Below, one piece after another: positions 37,346 to 45,620 of a stretch of 64,000 bases of DNA. Source of the DNA: Glycomyces niveus (GTDB taxonomy: Bacteria; Actinomycetota; Actinomycetes; Mycobacteriales; Micromonosporaceae). The notes under the pieces were generated by a model, which did no database searches, was not told the origin of the DNA, and was given only the letters and a program-made list of their open reading frames with translations. Both the position numbers and the translations under genes were made by a program. Position 1 is the stretch's first letter; each line of letters begins with the position of its first letter. The stretch covers positions 248,001-312,000 of the forward strand of contig NZ_JAGFNP010000004.1 of the NCBI RefSeq assembly GCF_017592475.1. Direction: 5' to 3'.

Positions 37346-38170
37346 ATGCCAGAATCGGGCGATATGGAACCGGAATCTGATGCTCAGGCGCAGCGCGATC
37401 TCATGTACGGCCAATTCGACCTCGGATCACTGTCGATCTTCTCGGGATCGTTCATCAATTTCGGGTACTGGGGCGACCTCGAACCCGATCGTGAGATCAC
37501 CGCGGAGGAGCGCGTCGAGAGCCATGCCGAGCTGTACCGGAAGGTGGCGACGAGCCTCCGACCCGAACCCGGCGACCGCCTCTTGGAGCTCGGCTGCGGC
37601 CTCGGTGTCGGCACCGCACTGGTCGCCTCCGAATACGACGTACTCGTGTCCGGCATGGACCGTTCCGCAACTCAGCTCAGACGGGCGCTGGCGATCAACG
37701 CCAACGCGATCGAGGCCTTGGGCGGCGCGCTCTCGTTCGTCCAGGGCTCGGTCACCGATCTCCCCTGGGGCGACGCCACCGTCGACGGTGTTTACGCCGT
37801 CGAGGTGCTTCAGCACGTCGACGACCTCGCCGCCGTGGCGCGCGAGGCCCACCGGGTCCTCAAGCCCGGCGGGCGCTTCGCGGCCGCGACGTTCTTCGCG
37901 CCCGACGGCGCGGATGCGGCTCCTGTCGCCGATCTCCTCGAAACCGTCGCCTCCGGTGCCGACGTGATCCGGCCGGTAGGCGAGTTCGCCGCCGACCTGA
38001 CCGCCGCCGGATTCACCGACGTCTCCGTCGAGTCGATCGGCGAGCACGTATGGCGACAGCTCGACCGGTGGATCGCTCAGACCGAGTTCCGCGTCTCCTG
38101 GGCCCGGAACTGGCTGCGCTGCTACGAGAACGGCCTGATCGACTACTACCTTGTCACCGCCCGCCGGTAG
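37346..38170 (+). CDS. SAM-dependent methyltransferase
   Basis: 274 residues from ATG 37346; ATG 37364 is an alternative and neither has a strong ribosome site. Motif I is DRLLELGCGLGVGTALVA. The acidic end of beta2 is SGMDRS, motif II/III is DGVYAVEVLQHVDDLAAVAREAHRVLKPGGRFA. The opening SLSIFSGSFINFGYW resembles the gamma-tocopherol/sarcosine-type methyltransferases of actinomycete secondary metabolism (MT11 family). The methyl acceptor is unknown. It follows the PfaD remnant, so it may be a survivor of a decayed biosynthetic locus; this is inference. Confidence 0.88.
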   Translation: MPESGDMEPESDAQAQRDLMYGQFDLGSLSIFSGSFINFGYWGDLEPDREITAEERVESHAELYRKVATSLRPEPGDRLLELGCGLGVGTALVASEYDVLVSGMDRSATQLRRALAINANAIEALGGALSFVQGSVTDLPWGDATVDGVYAVEVLQHVDDLAAVAREAHRVLKPGGRFAAATFFAPDGADAAPVADLLETVASGADVIRPVGEFAADLTAAGFTDVSVESIGEHVWRQLDRWIAQTEFRVSWARNWLRCYENGLIDYYLVTARR

Positions 38171-38194
38171 AGCGCGTGAGGCTCCCGCCGCCCC

Positions 38195-39400
38195 TCAGGC
38201 CGGCGTTGACTCCGAATGCGAAGGCTTGAGGGTGGCGCGCACGGCCAGGTAGACCGCGCGGACCGCCAGGGTGCGTTCGACGTCGTCGATGATCGGAGCG
38301 AAGAACTCCCGCCGGTGCTCCGCGTCGGTCATGGAGATGACCGCGAAGTACATGCTGCCGAACGCCGCGAACAGGGTCGAGTTGCGCAGCAACGCGACCG
38401 GCATCTGCGGCCACAGCGTCGAATACACGGGTGGTGCCCCGATCCACTGCTCGGCGGTCTCGGGCATGACCACGGCGATGCCGAGCAGGAGGAAGAACGC
38501 GAACAAGGCGACGCCGATGAACGCCGCCTGCACCAACTGGCGGATCGCGAGCATGACCAGCAGGTTTCGGCCCTGGCGCCGGTTCAGCCGGGTCGCCGGA
38601 AGGGTGTGGCCATCGGTCAACCGGTCGATCGGCACTGCGGCCAGCGGCGTCCCCTTGCACGCCGCTTCCAGCACGGACGGGCGCAGGTCCTGCTCCACTC
38701 GTCCGATCTCATCGCGCAGCCGAGTCGACGCCGCCAGCACGGTGATCGCGGCGAACAGCCCGACCACCAGCGCGACCCGCCACCACGCGAGCCGGTTCAT
38801 CGCCTGCCAGATCTCACCGGTGAAGAACAGGAAGAGCGTGACGAACAGGATCGCGGGCATCGCCCGGCCCAGCACATGCAGACTGTTGCGCAGGTCGTAC
38901 CGCAGGTGTCGGATGGCCCGCCGAAGCAGTGTGCCGAAGCCGTAGGTCGTGGCCAGCGCGGTGGCGAGGAACGCGACCGCGAAGAAGATCACGAAGCCCA
39001 GCAGCCCGACCGTGCTGTTCCCCGGCGGCGTGATCGCGTCGTCGACCAGCAACTGCAGCAACGGGACGGCGATCGGCATCGCGGCGTAGACGACGAGGAC
39101 GACCGCGGCGGCTGGGCGCGAGAACCGTGGTCGGCGCCGGACGGACACCGAGACCGCCTGCCACACGGCCACCGTCACCACGGCGACCACCGCAAGCGCG
39201 ACCCAGCGCTCTGAGCCCAGGGATTTGAGCGGCACCAGCCAGACCAGGCTGGCGAGCGTCACGAACGCCAGCGCCGGCAGCATCCGGGGCAGGACATGCG
39301 AGACGAAGCCGTACCCCTCGATCATCGTCGGCATCCCCTGCCGGACGAACCATCGTTCGGTCTGCCGCCCCCAGGTCGGTGAAGACGTCGTCAAGGGCAT
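38195..39400 (-). CDS. Multi-pass membrane protein of unknown function
   Basis: 401 residues from ATG 39400. About eight membrane helices are visible, for example MLPALAFVTLASLVWLV, VALAVVAVVTVAVWQAVSV, LGFVIFFAVAFLATALA, AILFVTLFLFFTG and FIGVALFAFFLLLGIAVV. They are interrupted by a cytoplasmic basic segment (RLRDEIGRVEQDLRPSVLEAAC ... LPATRLNRRQGRN). No catalytic motif or known family is recognised. The upstream 76-residue in-frame extension is rejected because it is Ser/Arg-rich and unlike coding sequence. It is 224 nt downstream of the ABC pair on the same strand. Confidence 0.75.
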   Translation of the reverse strand: MPLTTSSPTWGRQTERWFVRQGMPTMIEGYGFVSHVLPRMLPALAFVTLASLVWLVPLKSLGSERWVALAVVAVVTVAVWQAVSVSVRRRPRFSRPAAAVVLVVYAAMPIAVPLLQLLVDDAITPPGNSTVGLLGFVIFFAVAFLATALATTYGFGTLLRRAIRHLRYDLRNSLHVLGRAMPAILFVTLFLFFTGEIWQAMNRLAWWRVALVVGLFAAITVLAASTRLRDEIGRVEQDLRPSVLEAACKGTPLAAVPIDRLTDGHTLPATRLNRRQGRNLLVMLAIRQLVQAAFIGVALFAFFLLLGIAVVMPETAEQWIGAPPVYSTLWPQMPVALLRNSTLFAAFGSMYFAVISMTDAEHRREFFAPIIDDVERTLAVRAVYLAVRATLKPSHSESTPA

Positions 39401-39624
39401 GGTCTCACCGCTTCTGCTCGCACATGCGCCCACTCTAGCCGTCGGCAGCAGCGGTACCGCGTTGAGAGAAGGTGCCGTCGAATCGCGGCGAGAGGCGCCA
39501 GCACCGGAGGCGGAGGCCGGCGTGCTCGTCCTCGGAAAGCTCGACTTCCTGGGAGGCACCGCGGTCATCCGCATGACGAAGGGGTGAGCGATCGGCAGCG
39601 CCCACACTCGGCGAAAGAGCCACA

Positions 39625-41376
39625 TCAACGCGTCTTTCCGGCCTCGGCCGGCAGCGCTGCGGGCGCTCCCGTGCGGCGGTTCCAGAAGTCGGCGTAGCGG
39701 CCTCGCGCTCGCAGCAGTCGCTCGTGGCCGCCCTGTTCGACGACACGGCCGTCCTCCACGAACGCGATCTGGTCCATTCCGGTGACAGTGGACAGTCGAT
39801 GCGCGATGACCAGCACCGTCTTGCCTTGAGCGGACAGGAGACGCATGCCCGCCGCCACGGCCGCCTCGTTCTCGGCGTCGAGCGCGGCCGTGGCCTCGTC
39901 CAAGAGGACGACGGGGGCGTCCTTGAGCAGGGCCCGGGCGATCGCCACCCGCTGGCGCTCGCCCCCGGAGAGGGAGGTCCCGCCTTCGCCGACCCGGGTG
40001 GACCAGCCGTCGGGAAGCCGGTCGACGACCTGGTCCAGGCGGGCCGCCGCGGCGGCCGTGCGCAGCTGCGCGGGCGTCGCCTCGGGGGCGGCGATCCGCA
40101 GGTTCTCCTCGATGGAGTCGTCGAACAGGTAGGTGTCCTGGAAGACGATGGCGACGCGTTCCATGAGGGTCGCAGTCGACAGCTCCCGCACGTCGACGCC
40201 GCCGAGGCGGACGGCGCCGCCGTCGACGTCCCAGAATCGGGCGATGAGCCGCAGGATCGTGGTCTTGCCCGAACCGGAGGGGCCGACGAGCGCGCAGGAG
40301 GCCCCGGCGGGCACCGACAGCGTGAGTCCGGTGAGGACCGGGACGTCCCGGTAGGCGAAGTCGACCGCGTCGAACTCGATCGCGGCGCCCGACCCGGGCG
40401 CGGGCTCACGCGGATGCGCCGGTTCGGGCAGCGGCTCGGCTTCGAGGATGTCCCCCATGCGGTCGATCGCGACCTCGGCGGCGCGGATCGCCCCGAACAG
40501 GTTCGCGACGACGGCGAGCGGTTCGACGAAGCGGGCCGCGAGCACCAGCAGCGCGACGGCATCGGCCGCGGCGAGCTGCCCGCCGACCGCCAGCCACACG
40601 CCCGCGAGCAGGACCGCCGTGAATCCGAGTTGGACGATCGCGGTGTACGCGAACTGCGGCACGGTGTGGAGCGTCAGCGACCGGCGGAAGGCCCGCCGCT
40701 GCCCTTCGAGGGCGCGTTCGAGCGGCGCGAAGCCGGCCAGGGCGCGGCCGGTGGACCGGAGGACGGGTTGGGCCTGCGCGAACTCGATCGTCCGGCCCGC
40801 GGCCTCGGCCGAGGCGGCGTCCATGTCCGCCTGGGTGCGGCGCACGACCGGTCCGGAGCGGCGCAGCACGAGCATCGCGAGCGGGACCGCGACGAGGAAC
40901 GCGATGCCCATGCGCCAGTCCAGGAGGCAGACGCCGACGATCACGGCGGCGGGCGTGGCGATGGAGGCGACCAGTTCGGGCCAGATGTGCGAGACGGTGC
41001 CCGCCGCGGTCGGCGCCGACTGCGCGACGGCGCGGGCCAGCCGTCCCGAGGCGTTGCCGACGAACCAGCCCAGCGGCAGCAGCCGCAGGTGGTCGCCCGC
41101 GCTGTGCTGGAGGTCGCGCATGACGCGGTTGGCGGTGCGGTACGCGGCCACCCGCACTCGGGCCTGCGCGGCGAGGTAGAGGCCGCCCAGCCCGAGAATG
41201 ACCGCGAGCCACGCGAACGCCTCCCCCGTCCGCGCCGGGTCGGCCAGCAGAGCCCGCAGCAGCGGGACGAGGGCGAGCAGCAGGGCGCCTTGGAGGACGC
41301 CGACGACGGCGTATCCGGCGGTCAGGCGCCGCACCTCGGCGGCGTGGGGCCACAGCCGCAGGAGCTGTCGGATCAT
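39625..41376 (-). CDS. ABC half-transporter, IrtB/YbtQ-like
   Basis: 583 residues, start overlapping the preceding stop by 4 nt. The exporter-fold membrane domain (about 1-310) has the IrtB-type pattern GRTIEFAQAQPVLRSTGRALAGF and a helix 4-5 region like mycobacterial IrtB and YbtQ. The ATPase has Walker A GPSGSGKTT, Q-loop VAIVFQDTYLFDDSIEENL, signature TSLSGGERQR, Walker B VVLLDEATAALD and H-loop VIAHRLSTV, so all catalytic residues are intact. IrtAB and YbtPQ import ferric siderophores despite the exporter fold; drug or peptide export is the alternative. It pairs with the next gene. Confidence 0.92.
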   Translation of the reverse strand: MIRQLLRLWPHAAEVRRLTAGYAVVGVLQGALLLALVPLLRALLADPARTGEAFAWLAVILGLGGLYLAAQARVRVAAYRTANRVMRDLQHSAGDHLRLLPLGWFVGNASGRLARAVAQSAPTAAGTVSHIWPELVASIATPAAVIVGVCLLDWRMGIAFLVAVPLAMLVLRRSGPVVRRTQADMDAASAEAAGRTIEFAQAQPVLRSTGRALAGFAPLERALEGQRRAFRRSLTLHTVPQFAYTAIVQLGFTAVLLAGVWLAVGGQLAAADAVALLVLAARFVEPLAVVANLFGAIRAAEVAIDRMGDILEAEPLPEPAHPREPAPGSGAAIEFDAVDFAYRDVPVLTGLTLSVPAGASCALVGPSGSGKTTILRLIARFWDVDGGAVRLGGVDVRELSTATLMERVAIVFQDTYLFDDSIEENLRIAAPEATPAQLRTAAAAARLDQVVDRLPDGWSTRVGEGGTSLSGGERQRVAIARALLKDAPVVLLDEATAALDAENEAAVAAGMRLLSAQGKTVLVIAHRLSTVTGMDQIAFVEDGRVVEQGGHERLLRARGRYADFWNRRTGAPAALPAEAGKTR

Positions 41377-43109
41377 CGGTCGGTCTCCGTTCCGTGTTGG
41401 GAGCGCCAGGCGCGCGCGTAGGCGCCGTCGGCGGCGAGCAGCCGTTCGTGAGTGCCGGACTCGGCGACCCGTCCGGAGTCGAGGACGAGGATCTGGTCGG
41501 CCTCGGTGATCGTGTGCAGCCGATGGGCAATGACGATGACGGTGCGCCCTTCGGTGAGCCGCGCGAGCGAGGCGCGCACGGCGGCCTCGTTCTCCGGGTC
41601 GATGTGGGCGGTGGCCTCGTCGAGCAGCACGATCGGCGCGTCCTGGAGGAGGGCGCGGGCGATGGTGAGCCGCTGGCGCTGGCCGCCGGAGAGCGCCCCG
41701 CCGTGGGCCTCGACGACGGTGTCGTAGCCGTCGGGGAGGGCGAGGATCGCCTCGTGGAGGTGGGCGGCGCGGGCGGCCGCCTCGACGTCGGCGTCACTGG
41801 CGTCCGGGTCGCCCAGGCGCAGGTTCTCCCTGATGGTGTCGCGGATCAGCGTCACGTCCTGGAAGACGATCGCGACCGAACGCAGGAGGGTCGCGGGGTC
41901 GAGGTCGCGGACGTCCGTGCCGCCGATGCGGACCGTGCCGGCGTCGGGGTCGAAGAAGCGCGGGATGAGGCGGACGAGGGTGGTCTTGCCCGAGCCGGAC
42001 GGGCCGACCAGCGCGGTGGTGGAGCCGGCCGGGCAGCGTGCGGAGACGCCCCGCAGGACCGGCGCGTCGTCGTCGTAGGCGAACGACACATCCTCGAACG
42101 CGAGGTCGAACGCCTGCGGAGTGCGCGCAGCGGCGGGCGCGGGCAGCGGCGGCACGGCGAGCACCTGGCCGACGTGCGCGGCGGCGTTCTGGGCCTTGCG
42201 CAGCAGTTGCGTGCTCTGGAGCAGGGTCATGTAGGGCGCGGGGAGGCCGACGCCGACGAGCAGGAACGGCAGGAGGTCGACCGGCGCGAGCCATCCGGCG
42301 GCGATCATGCCGGTACCGGTGCCGGCCACGACGAGGAGGACCGCCGCGGGAGAGAGGATCGCGAGGCTCGCGAACATCGCGCGTCCCGCTTCGGCGGTCC
42401 AGCGGGCGAGGGTGTCGCCGAAGTCGTCGACCGCTTCGGCGAAGCGCCGGTAGCGGCGACCTCGGCGGCCGTAGGCCTTGACGACCTGGATGCCGTCGAC
42501 GTACTCGATGACGGCGTTGTTGATCCGCAGCTGCGCGGCGGTCAGCTCGGCCATGCGGTCGGGGAGGGTGCGGTGGGCGCGTTGGATCGTGTAGGTCGCG
42601 ATGGGCAGCAGCGCGAGGGTCACGAGCGTCATGCGCCAGTCGACCGCGGCGAGGTAGGCGATGGCGGCCAGCGGCAGGCCGAGCGCGCCGGCGATGTCGA
42701 GGGAGGCGTGGGCGACGAGGTGGTGCATGTCCTCGACGTCGTCGTCCACGGCCTTCTTCAGTTCGCCGGAGCCGCGCCCGCCGAACCAGCCGAGCGGCAC
42801 GGAGGCGGCGTGGCGGGCCAGCCGCAGCCGCAGGTGGCGCTGGAGGTCGGCGTCGGCGTAGTGGGTGATGAGGGCGGCGGTGACCCCGAGGCCGAGCCGG
42901 ACGGCCACGCCCGCCGCGCCGATGAACGCCCATGCCCAGGCCTGTGAACCGTTGCCGTCCAGCAGGAGCGCGGCGATCTCGGCGATGGCGGCGTACGGGA
43001 GCAGCCCCGCCGCGGAGGCGATGAAGGCGAGCGCCGTCCCGGCCCAGAGGCGCCCGCGCACGGGGCGGGTGAGGTCGCCGATCCGGGTCGCGGCGGTCGG
43101 GGCCGTCAT
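41373..43109 (-). CDS. ABC half-transporter, IrtA/YbtP-like
   Basis: 578 residues from ATG 43109. The exporter-type membrane domain includes DVEDMHHLVAHASLDIAGALGLPLAAIAYLAAVDWRM and NNAVIEYVDGIQVVKAYGR, as in IrtA/YbtP. The ATPase is complete: GPSGSGKTT, VAIVFQDVTLIRDTIRENL, GALSGGQRQR, IVLLDEATAHIDPEN, VIAHRLHTI. No SIP-type flavin domain (found on mycobacterial IrtA) is present. It heterodimerises with the downstream product. It is divergent from a MerR regulator with an operator between them. The ribosome site is weak. Confidence 0.92.
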   Translation of the reverse strand: MTAPTAATRIGDLTRPVRGRLWAGTALAFIASAAGLLPYAAIAEIAALLLDGNGSQAWAWAFIGAAGVAVRLGLGVTAALITHYADADLQRHLRLRLARHAASVPLGWFGGRGSGELKKAVDDDVEDMHHLVAHASLDIAGALGLPLAAIAYLAAVDWRMTLVTLALLPIATYTIQRAHRTLPDRMAELTAAQLRINNAVIEYVDGIQVVKAYGRRGRRYRRFAEAVDDFGDTLARWTAEAGRAMFASLAILSPAAVLLVVAGTGTGMIAAGWLAPVDLLPFLLVGVGLPAPYMTLLQSTQLLRKAQNAAAHVGQVLAVPPLPAPAAARTPQAFDLAFEDVSFAYDDDAPVLRGVSARCPAGSTTALVGPSGSGKTTLVRLIPRFFDPDAGTVRIGGTDVRDLDPATLLRSVAIVFQDVTLIRDTIRENLRLGDPDASDADVEAAARAAHLHEAILALPDGYDTVVEAHGGALSGGQRQRLTIARALLQDAPIVLLDEATAHIDPENEAAVRASLARLTEGRTVIVIAHRLHTITEADQILVLDSGRVAESGTHERLLAADGAYARAWRSQHGTETDR

Positions 43110-43168
43110 GGCGACCGCCGGGCAGTATTGACAATCGTTACCAAGAACACCATGGGGTAAGCGTGCAT

Positions 43169-43186
43169 CCTCAAGTCGGCTTGAGG
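43169..43186. promoter_or_regulatory. MerR/SoxR-type operator between ABC pair and MerR gene
   Basis: CCTCAAG-TCGG-CTTGAGG is a perfect inverted repeat, identical in both half-sites to the SoxR/MerR-family box. On the minus strand it overlaps TTGACC, the -35 element of the ABC operon; a -10 at the stretched 19-20-nt spacing typical for MerR is poor (CACGCT). It ends 12 nt before the MerR start at 43199, so it should also autoregulate. Confidence 0.72.
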
Positions 43187-43198
43187 TCAAATAACGAA

Positions 43199-43624
43199 AT
43201 GGACAACGACGACCTCGTGCCGATCGGGACAGCGGCGAAGCGGACCGGCGTCTCGGTGGCGACGCTGCGGTACTGGGACGAGCGCGGCATCGTCCGGCCC
43301 GCCGCCCGCCGGGGCGGGCAGCGCCACTACGGGCCCGGCGAACTCCACCGGCTCGCCGTGGTGCGGACGCTCCAGCGGGCCGGGACGCTGAACCTCGACG
43401 AGATCGCGCAGCTGCTCCACGGTCCCGCATCGGGCCGGGACTGGCGGCCCGCCGTCAGCTCGGGCCTGGAGCGCGTGCACGCGCAGATCAAGGGCCTCAC
43501 GGAAGCCGCGGCGTTCCTCGAGCACGCCTTGACCTGCCCTGGGGCCCATCCGGTCGACGAGTGCCCGGTGCTGCGGGAACTGGTGGCTCCCGGCCGACCT
43601 GAGCCGCGAACGCCGGCCGGTTGA
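43199..43624 (+). CDS. MerR-family transcriptional regulator
   Basis: 141 residues from ATG 43199; a GTG at 43163 would place the operator inside the gene and is rejected. The winged HTH is LVPIGTAAKRTGVSVATLRYWDERGIVRPAARRGGQRHYGPGELHRLAVVRTLQRAG. A dimerisation helix follows and ends in LTCPGAHPVDECPVL. This C-x8-C replaces the four-Cys iron-sulphur site of SoxR, so the protein is not a classical SoxR; thiol or metal sensing by the two Cys is possible. It should distort the promoter of the divergent ABC pair through the box at 43169-43186. Confidence 0.9.
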   Translation: MDNDDLVPIGTAAKRTGVSVATLRYWDERGIVRPAARRGGQRHYGPGELHRLAVVRTLQRAGTLNLDEIAQLLHGPASGRDWRPAVSSGLERVHAQIKGLTEAAAFLEHALTCPGAHPVDECPVLRELVAPGRPEPRTPAG

Positions 43625-43695
43625 CAAATCGCCGGAGAAGACCGACTTCCTCCACTCCGACCCGGTCATGCCGCGGGCGGGCCGGCGGTCTCGGA

Positions 43696-44067
43696 TCACC
43701 AGCCCGGATAAGGCAGGTGTTCCATCTCGATGCCGGCCCAGCCCAGCTGTTGTGCGCGGGCGATCCGTCCGTCCGGTGCCAACGGGAAGGCGGCCGGCTG
43801 CATGCCCGGCAGACCCGGCGCCAGCGCTCGGATCACGTGAAGGCCGGCGGAGCGGACGTGTTCGGCGGTCGCGTCTACCACGACCACGCGGTGTCCGGCG
43901 GCTTCGAGGAGCGAGCGGACGGGTCCGGCCTCAGGGGTTTCGTGTTCTTCCGGCAACGGCGCGGTGCGTTCGCGCACGACCGCTGCCGGGTCGTTCCCAC
44001 TCGGCGATGGAAAGGGCGCGTTCACCGGCGGAGCTACTCGAACGCTTCTCCAACGCCCCGGGACCAC
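43696..44067 (-). pseudogene. Remnant of YcaO-domain protein (C-terminal end)
   Basis: Codes for LLEAAGHRVVVVDATAEHVRSAGLHVIRALAPGLPGMQP and ends LPYPGW. YcaO cyclodehydratases finish with the pattern aG..V.VVDlT..dv...GlhVvR.lvPGLqp ... PHPyPgw, so this is the last about 75-100 residues of such an enzyme. The ATP-binding core, normally about 250 residues before it, is absent, and the upstream DNA reads as other sequence. YcaO enzymes make azolines or thioamides in RiPPs. Assignment rests on this pattern only; it could be another short protein. Confidence 0.5.
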
Positions 44068-44160
44068 TACGGCCCCGCAACGCCCGCCATGCCCCAGGAT
44101 GACCCGATCCGAAGGGCGGCTTCGGAAACGGCTCCAAAACCAACGACCAACAGCGCTCCC

Positions 44161-44337
44161 TTAAGACTCGCCGCCTCGACACCAGTTGCTGCCGCTGTTC
44201 TGCCGGTATCTCGCCTTGTAAACGACGCTGCTCGCCATCAGACTGGTGCTGATCGACTCGGCCTCCTGCGCCAAGATCGCCTTCCTGGCTGCGAAACGCA
44301 TTGAAACGTACTGCAATGCGTCGACTCGCGACTTCAT
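44161..44337 (-). CDS. Candidate 58-residue ORF
   Basis: ATG 44337 to TAA 44161. It begins MKSRVDALQYVSMRF, has a central helix-like ARKAILAQEAESIS, and a Ser/Asn/Tyr-rich end closing in NWCRGGES. Third positions from the internal ATG 44301 are about 80% G/C although the surrounding DNA is less GC-rich, which suggests it is or was coding. The ribosome site is weak (TAGG, 9 nt). It is divergent from the propeller remnant by only 21 nt. I recognise no family; it may be a small peptide gene or the N-terminus of a lost gene. Confidence 0.35.
   Translation of the reverse strand: MKSRVDALQYVSMRFAARKAILAQEAESISTSLMASSVVYKARYRQNSGSNWCRGGES
44296..44321. promoter_or_regulatory. Perfect 8-bp inverted repeat, operator-like
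   Basis: ACGCATTG, a 10-nt spacer, then CAATGCGT. It lies 37 nt upstream of the ATG at 44359 and inside the start region of the 58-residue ORF. Its form (26 bp, dyad) suggests a repressor site left from the former gene, not a terminator. Confidence 0.4.
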
Positions 44338-44358
44338 TCAACTACCTAGGAGTCGGAC

Positions 44359-45061
44359 ATGGCCCCACTAGCCCGTCGGACGTTCACCCGGTCGCTCCTT
44401 GCTGTGCCCGCCGCCGACGGGTATCCCGAGCGTCGCGGTGACCGCGCGCTCCCGTCAACTCCATGTCTTCGGCGCTTCCGAAGGAGGAACCACCCTGTAC
44501 CAAACCGTCCGGAACCAGGATGGGAACTGGTCGCCCAGTTGGACGGCCCTGAGGTCCTTCTCGAGCATCAGGCAGGTCGCCACCACCCGCGTCGGCACGA
44601 CGATCGACACCGCAGTCCTCACCGAAGATGACGTGCTTCGCCACTCCATTCAAGCCCCCGATGGGACATGGACCGGCTGGGGCAACATCGGGAGCGCGGC
44701 AGGTGAGATCGGCGGCTTCTACCGGGTGGCCTTGGCCGGACTCGGCAGTCAGCTCCATGTTTTCGCGCTCAGTCAGAACGGCGGGGTGGCCTACCACGCC
44801 GTCCGGAATGGTGACGGCTCCTGGCGGAAGTTCAGCAAGCTGAGCGTCTTCGCCAACTACCATCCCTTCGAGATCTGCGCCGCCGACATCGGCGGCGAAA
44901 TCCATGTCGGAATCATCGAGATCACTGCCAGTAACACCCAAGTCGTGAGGTTCTCCATCCGCCGGACCGACGGTACGTGGCGGTCGGTCGGGACTGTCTC
45001 CAGTTCCGGAATCTCTCAACCCGGGAACCTCGCAGTGGGCGGCACCGAAAGAATCCTTTAG
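44359..45061 (+). pseudogene. Frameshifted Tat-exported beta-propeller lectin-like protein
   Basis: ATG 44359 has a good ribosome site (AGGAG, 7 nt) and starts MAPLARRTFTRSLLAVPAAD, a short twin-Arg signal. After about 20 codons the frame moves by +1. The new frame (from about 44399) reads TGIPSVAVTARSRQLHVFGAS and continues for 210 residues of repeats: LHVFGASEGGTTLYQTVRNQDGNW, LHVFALSQNGGVAYHAVRNGDGSW and VVRFSIRRTDGTWRSVG. Each about 45-50-residue repeat resembles blades of tectonin/PLL-type propellers. The signal joins the middle of a blade, so a deletion plus frameshift is likely. It ends at TAG 45061. Confidence 0.6.
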
Positions 45062-45210
45062 CGCCCTCCGCAGACGCCGGCCCTCGGATCCGAGCAGGGA
45101 TCCTGTCGAAGCACCTTTCTTTCGTCCGTGGAGGGGATGCGGAGGATGCGTTTGACGGTGCTGAGGCTGACACCGGACTTATGAGCGAGTTCGTGTTTGG
45201 TAGGCCGACC
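45058..45210 (-). pseudogene. Fragment with LacI-like helix-turn-helix
   Basis: The minus strand reads HNGRPTKHELAHKSGVSLST followed by VKRILR and ends in a TAA overlapping the propeller remnant's stop. ELAHKSGVSLSTVKRIL matches the LacI recognition pattern DVAxxAGVSxSTVSRVL. Nothing of the ligand domain follows, and no start is visible on the upstream side. A resolvase-type HTH is the alternative. Non-functional. Confidence 0.4.
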
Positions 45211-45221
45211 ATTGTGATCTC

Positions 45222-45480
45222 TCAAGAGAGGGGAAACAGGCCGAACCCGCCACAGTTGACCAGCCGACCGCCGAGCTGCGGCCGCAGCTCCCGGACGAAC
45301 TCCTCGATCCCCTTGAACCGCGTCACGTCCAACGGCAGGAACGCCACCCCGGCAGAGCAATCGGGACGGAGCTGTTGGACGGCGGACTCACCGTTGTCGA
45401 TGCTGCGGCCCGCGATCCAGACCCGGTAGCCCTGCTTGCCGGGAGCTTGCGCTGACGTTCCCGTTCCTATGGTCCTTTGA
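45222..45480 (-). pseudogene. Fragment of a short-chain dehydrogenase N-terminus
   Basis: The minus strand codes GYRVWIAGRSIDNGESAVQQ, LRPDCSAGVAFLPLDVTRF, KGIEEFVREL and GGRLVNCGGFG before TGA 45222. This is the beta2-alphaC-beta3-beta4 part of a Rossmann SDR (A/G-R after beta2, LDVT, then V-N-x-G/A-G), with NCGG in place of NNAG. The TGxxxGIG loop before it is eroded and no start codon fits. A decayed SDR. Confidence 0.5.
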
Positions 45481-45620
45481 ATACGGCCGCCGGCACCGGC
45501 TGGGGCACAGCGTCACTCGTGCTGGGCTCGCGCTCGCCTCACCGCGGTTTCGGGTCTTCGGCCAGTGGCCGTTCCTTTTCTCGCCCGCGTCGGGCAGCTC
45601 GGTTCGGACCTGCCGATGGG

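Noticed and set aside
43163..43624. SoxR identity for the MerR protein
   Set aside because: Despite the SoxR-type box, the C-terminal CxxCxC-x5-C iron-sulphur motif is absent; only two Cys remain.
44977..45429. Plus-strand 150-residue frame
   Set aside because: It lies opposite the SDR and HTH fragments, whose minus-strand readings show family motifs; no ribosome site or domain on the plus strand.
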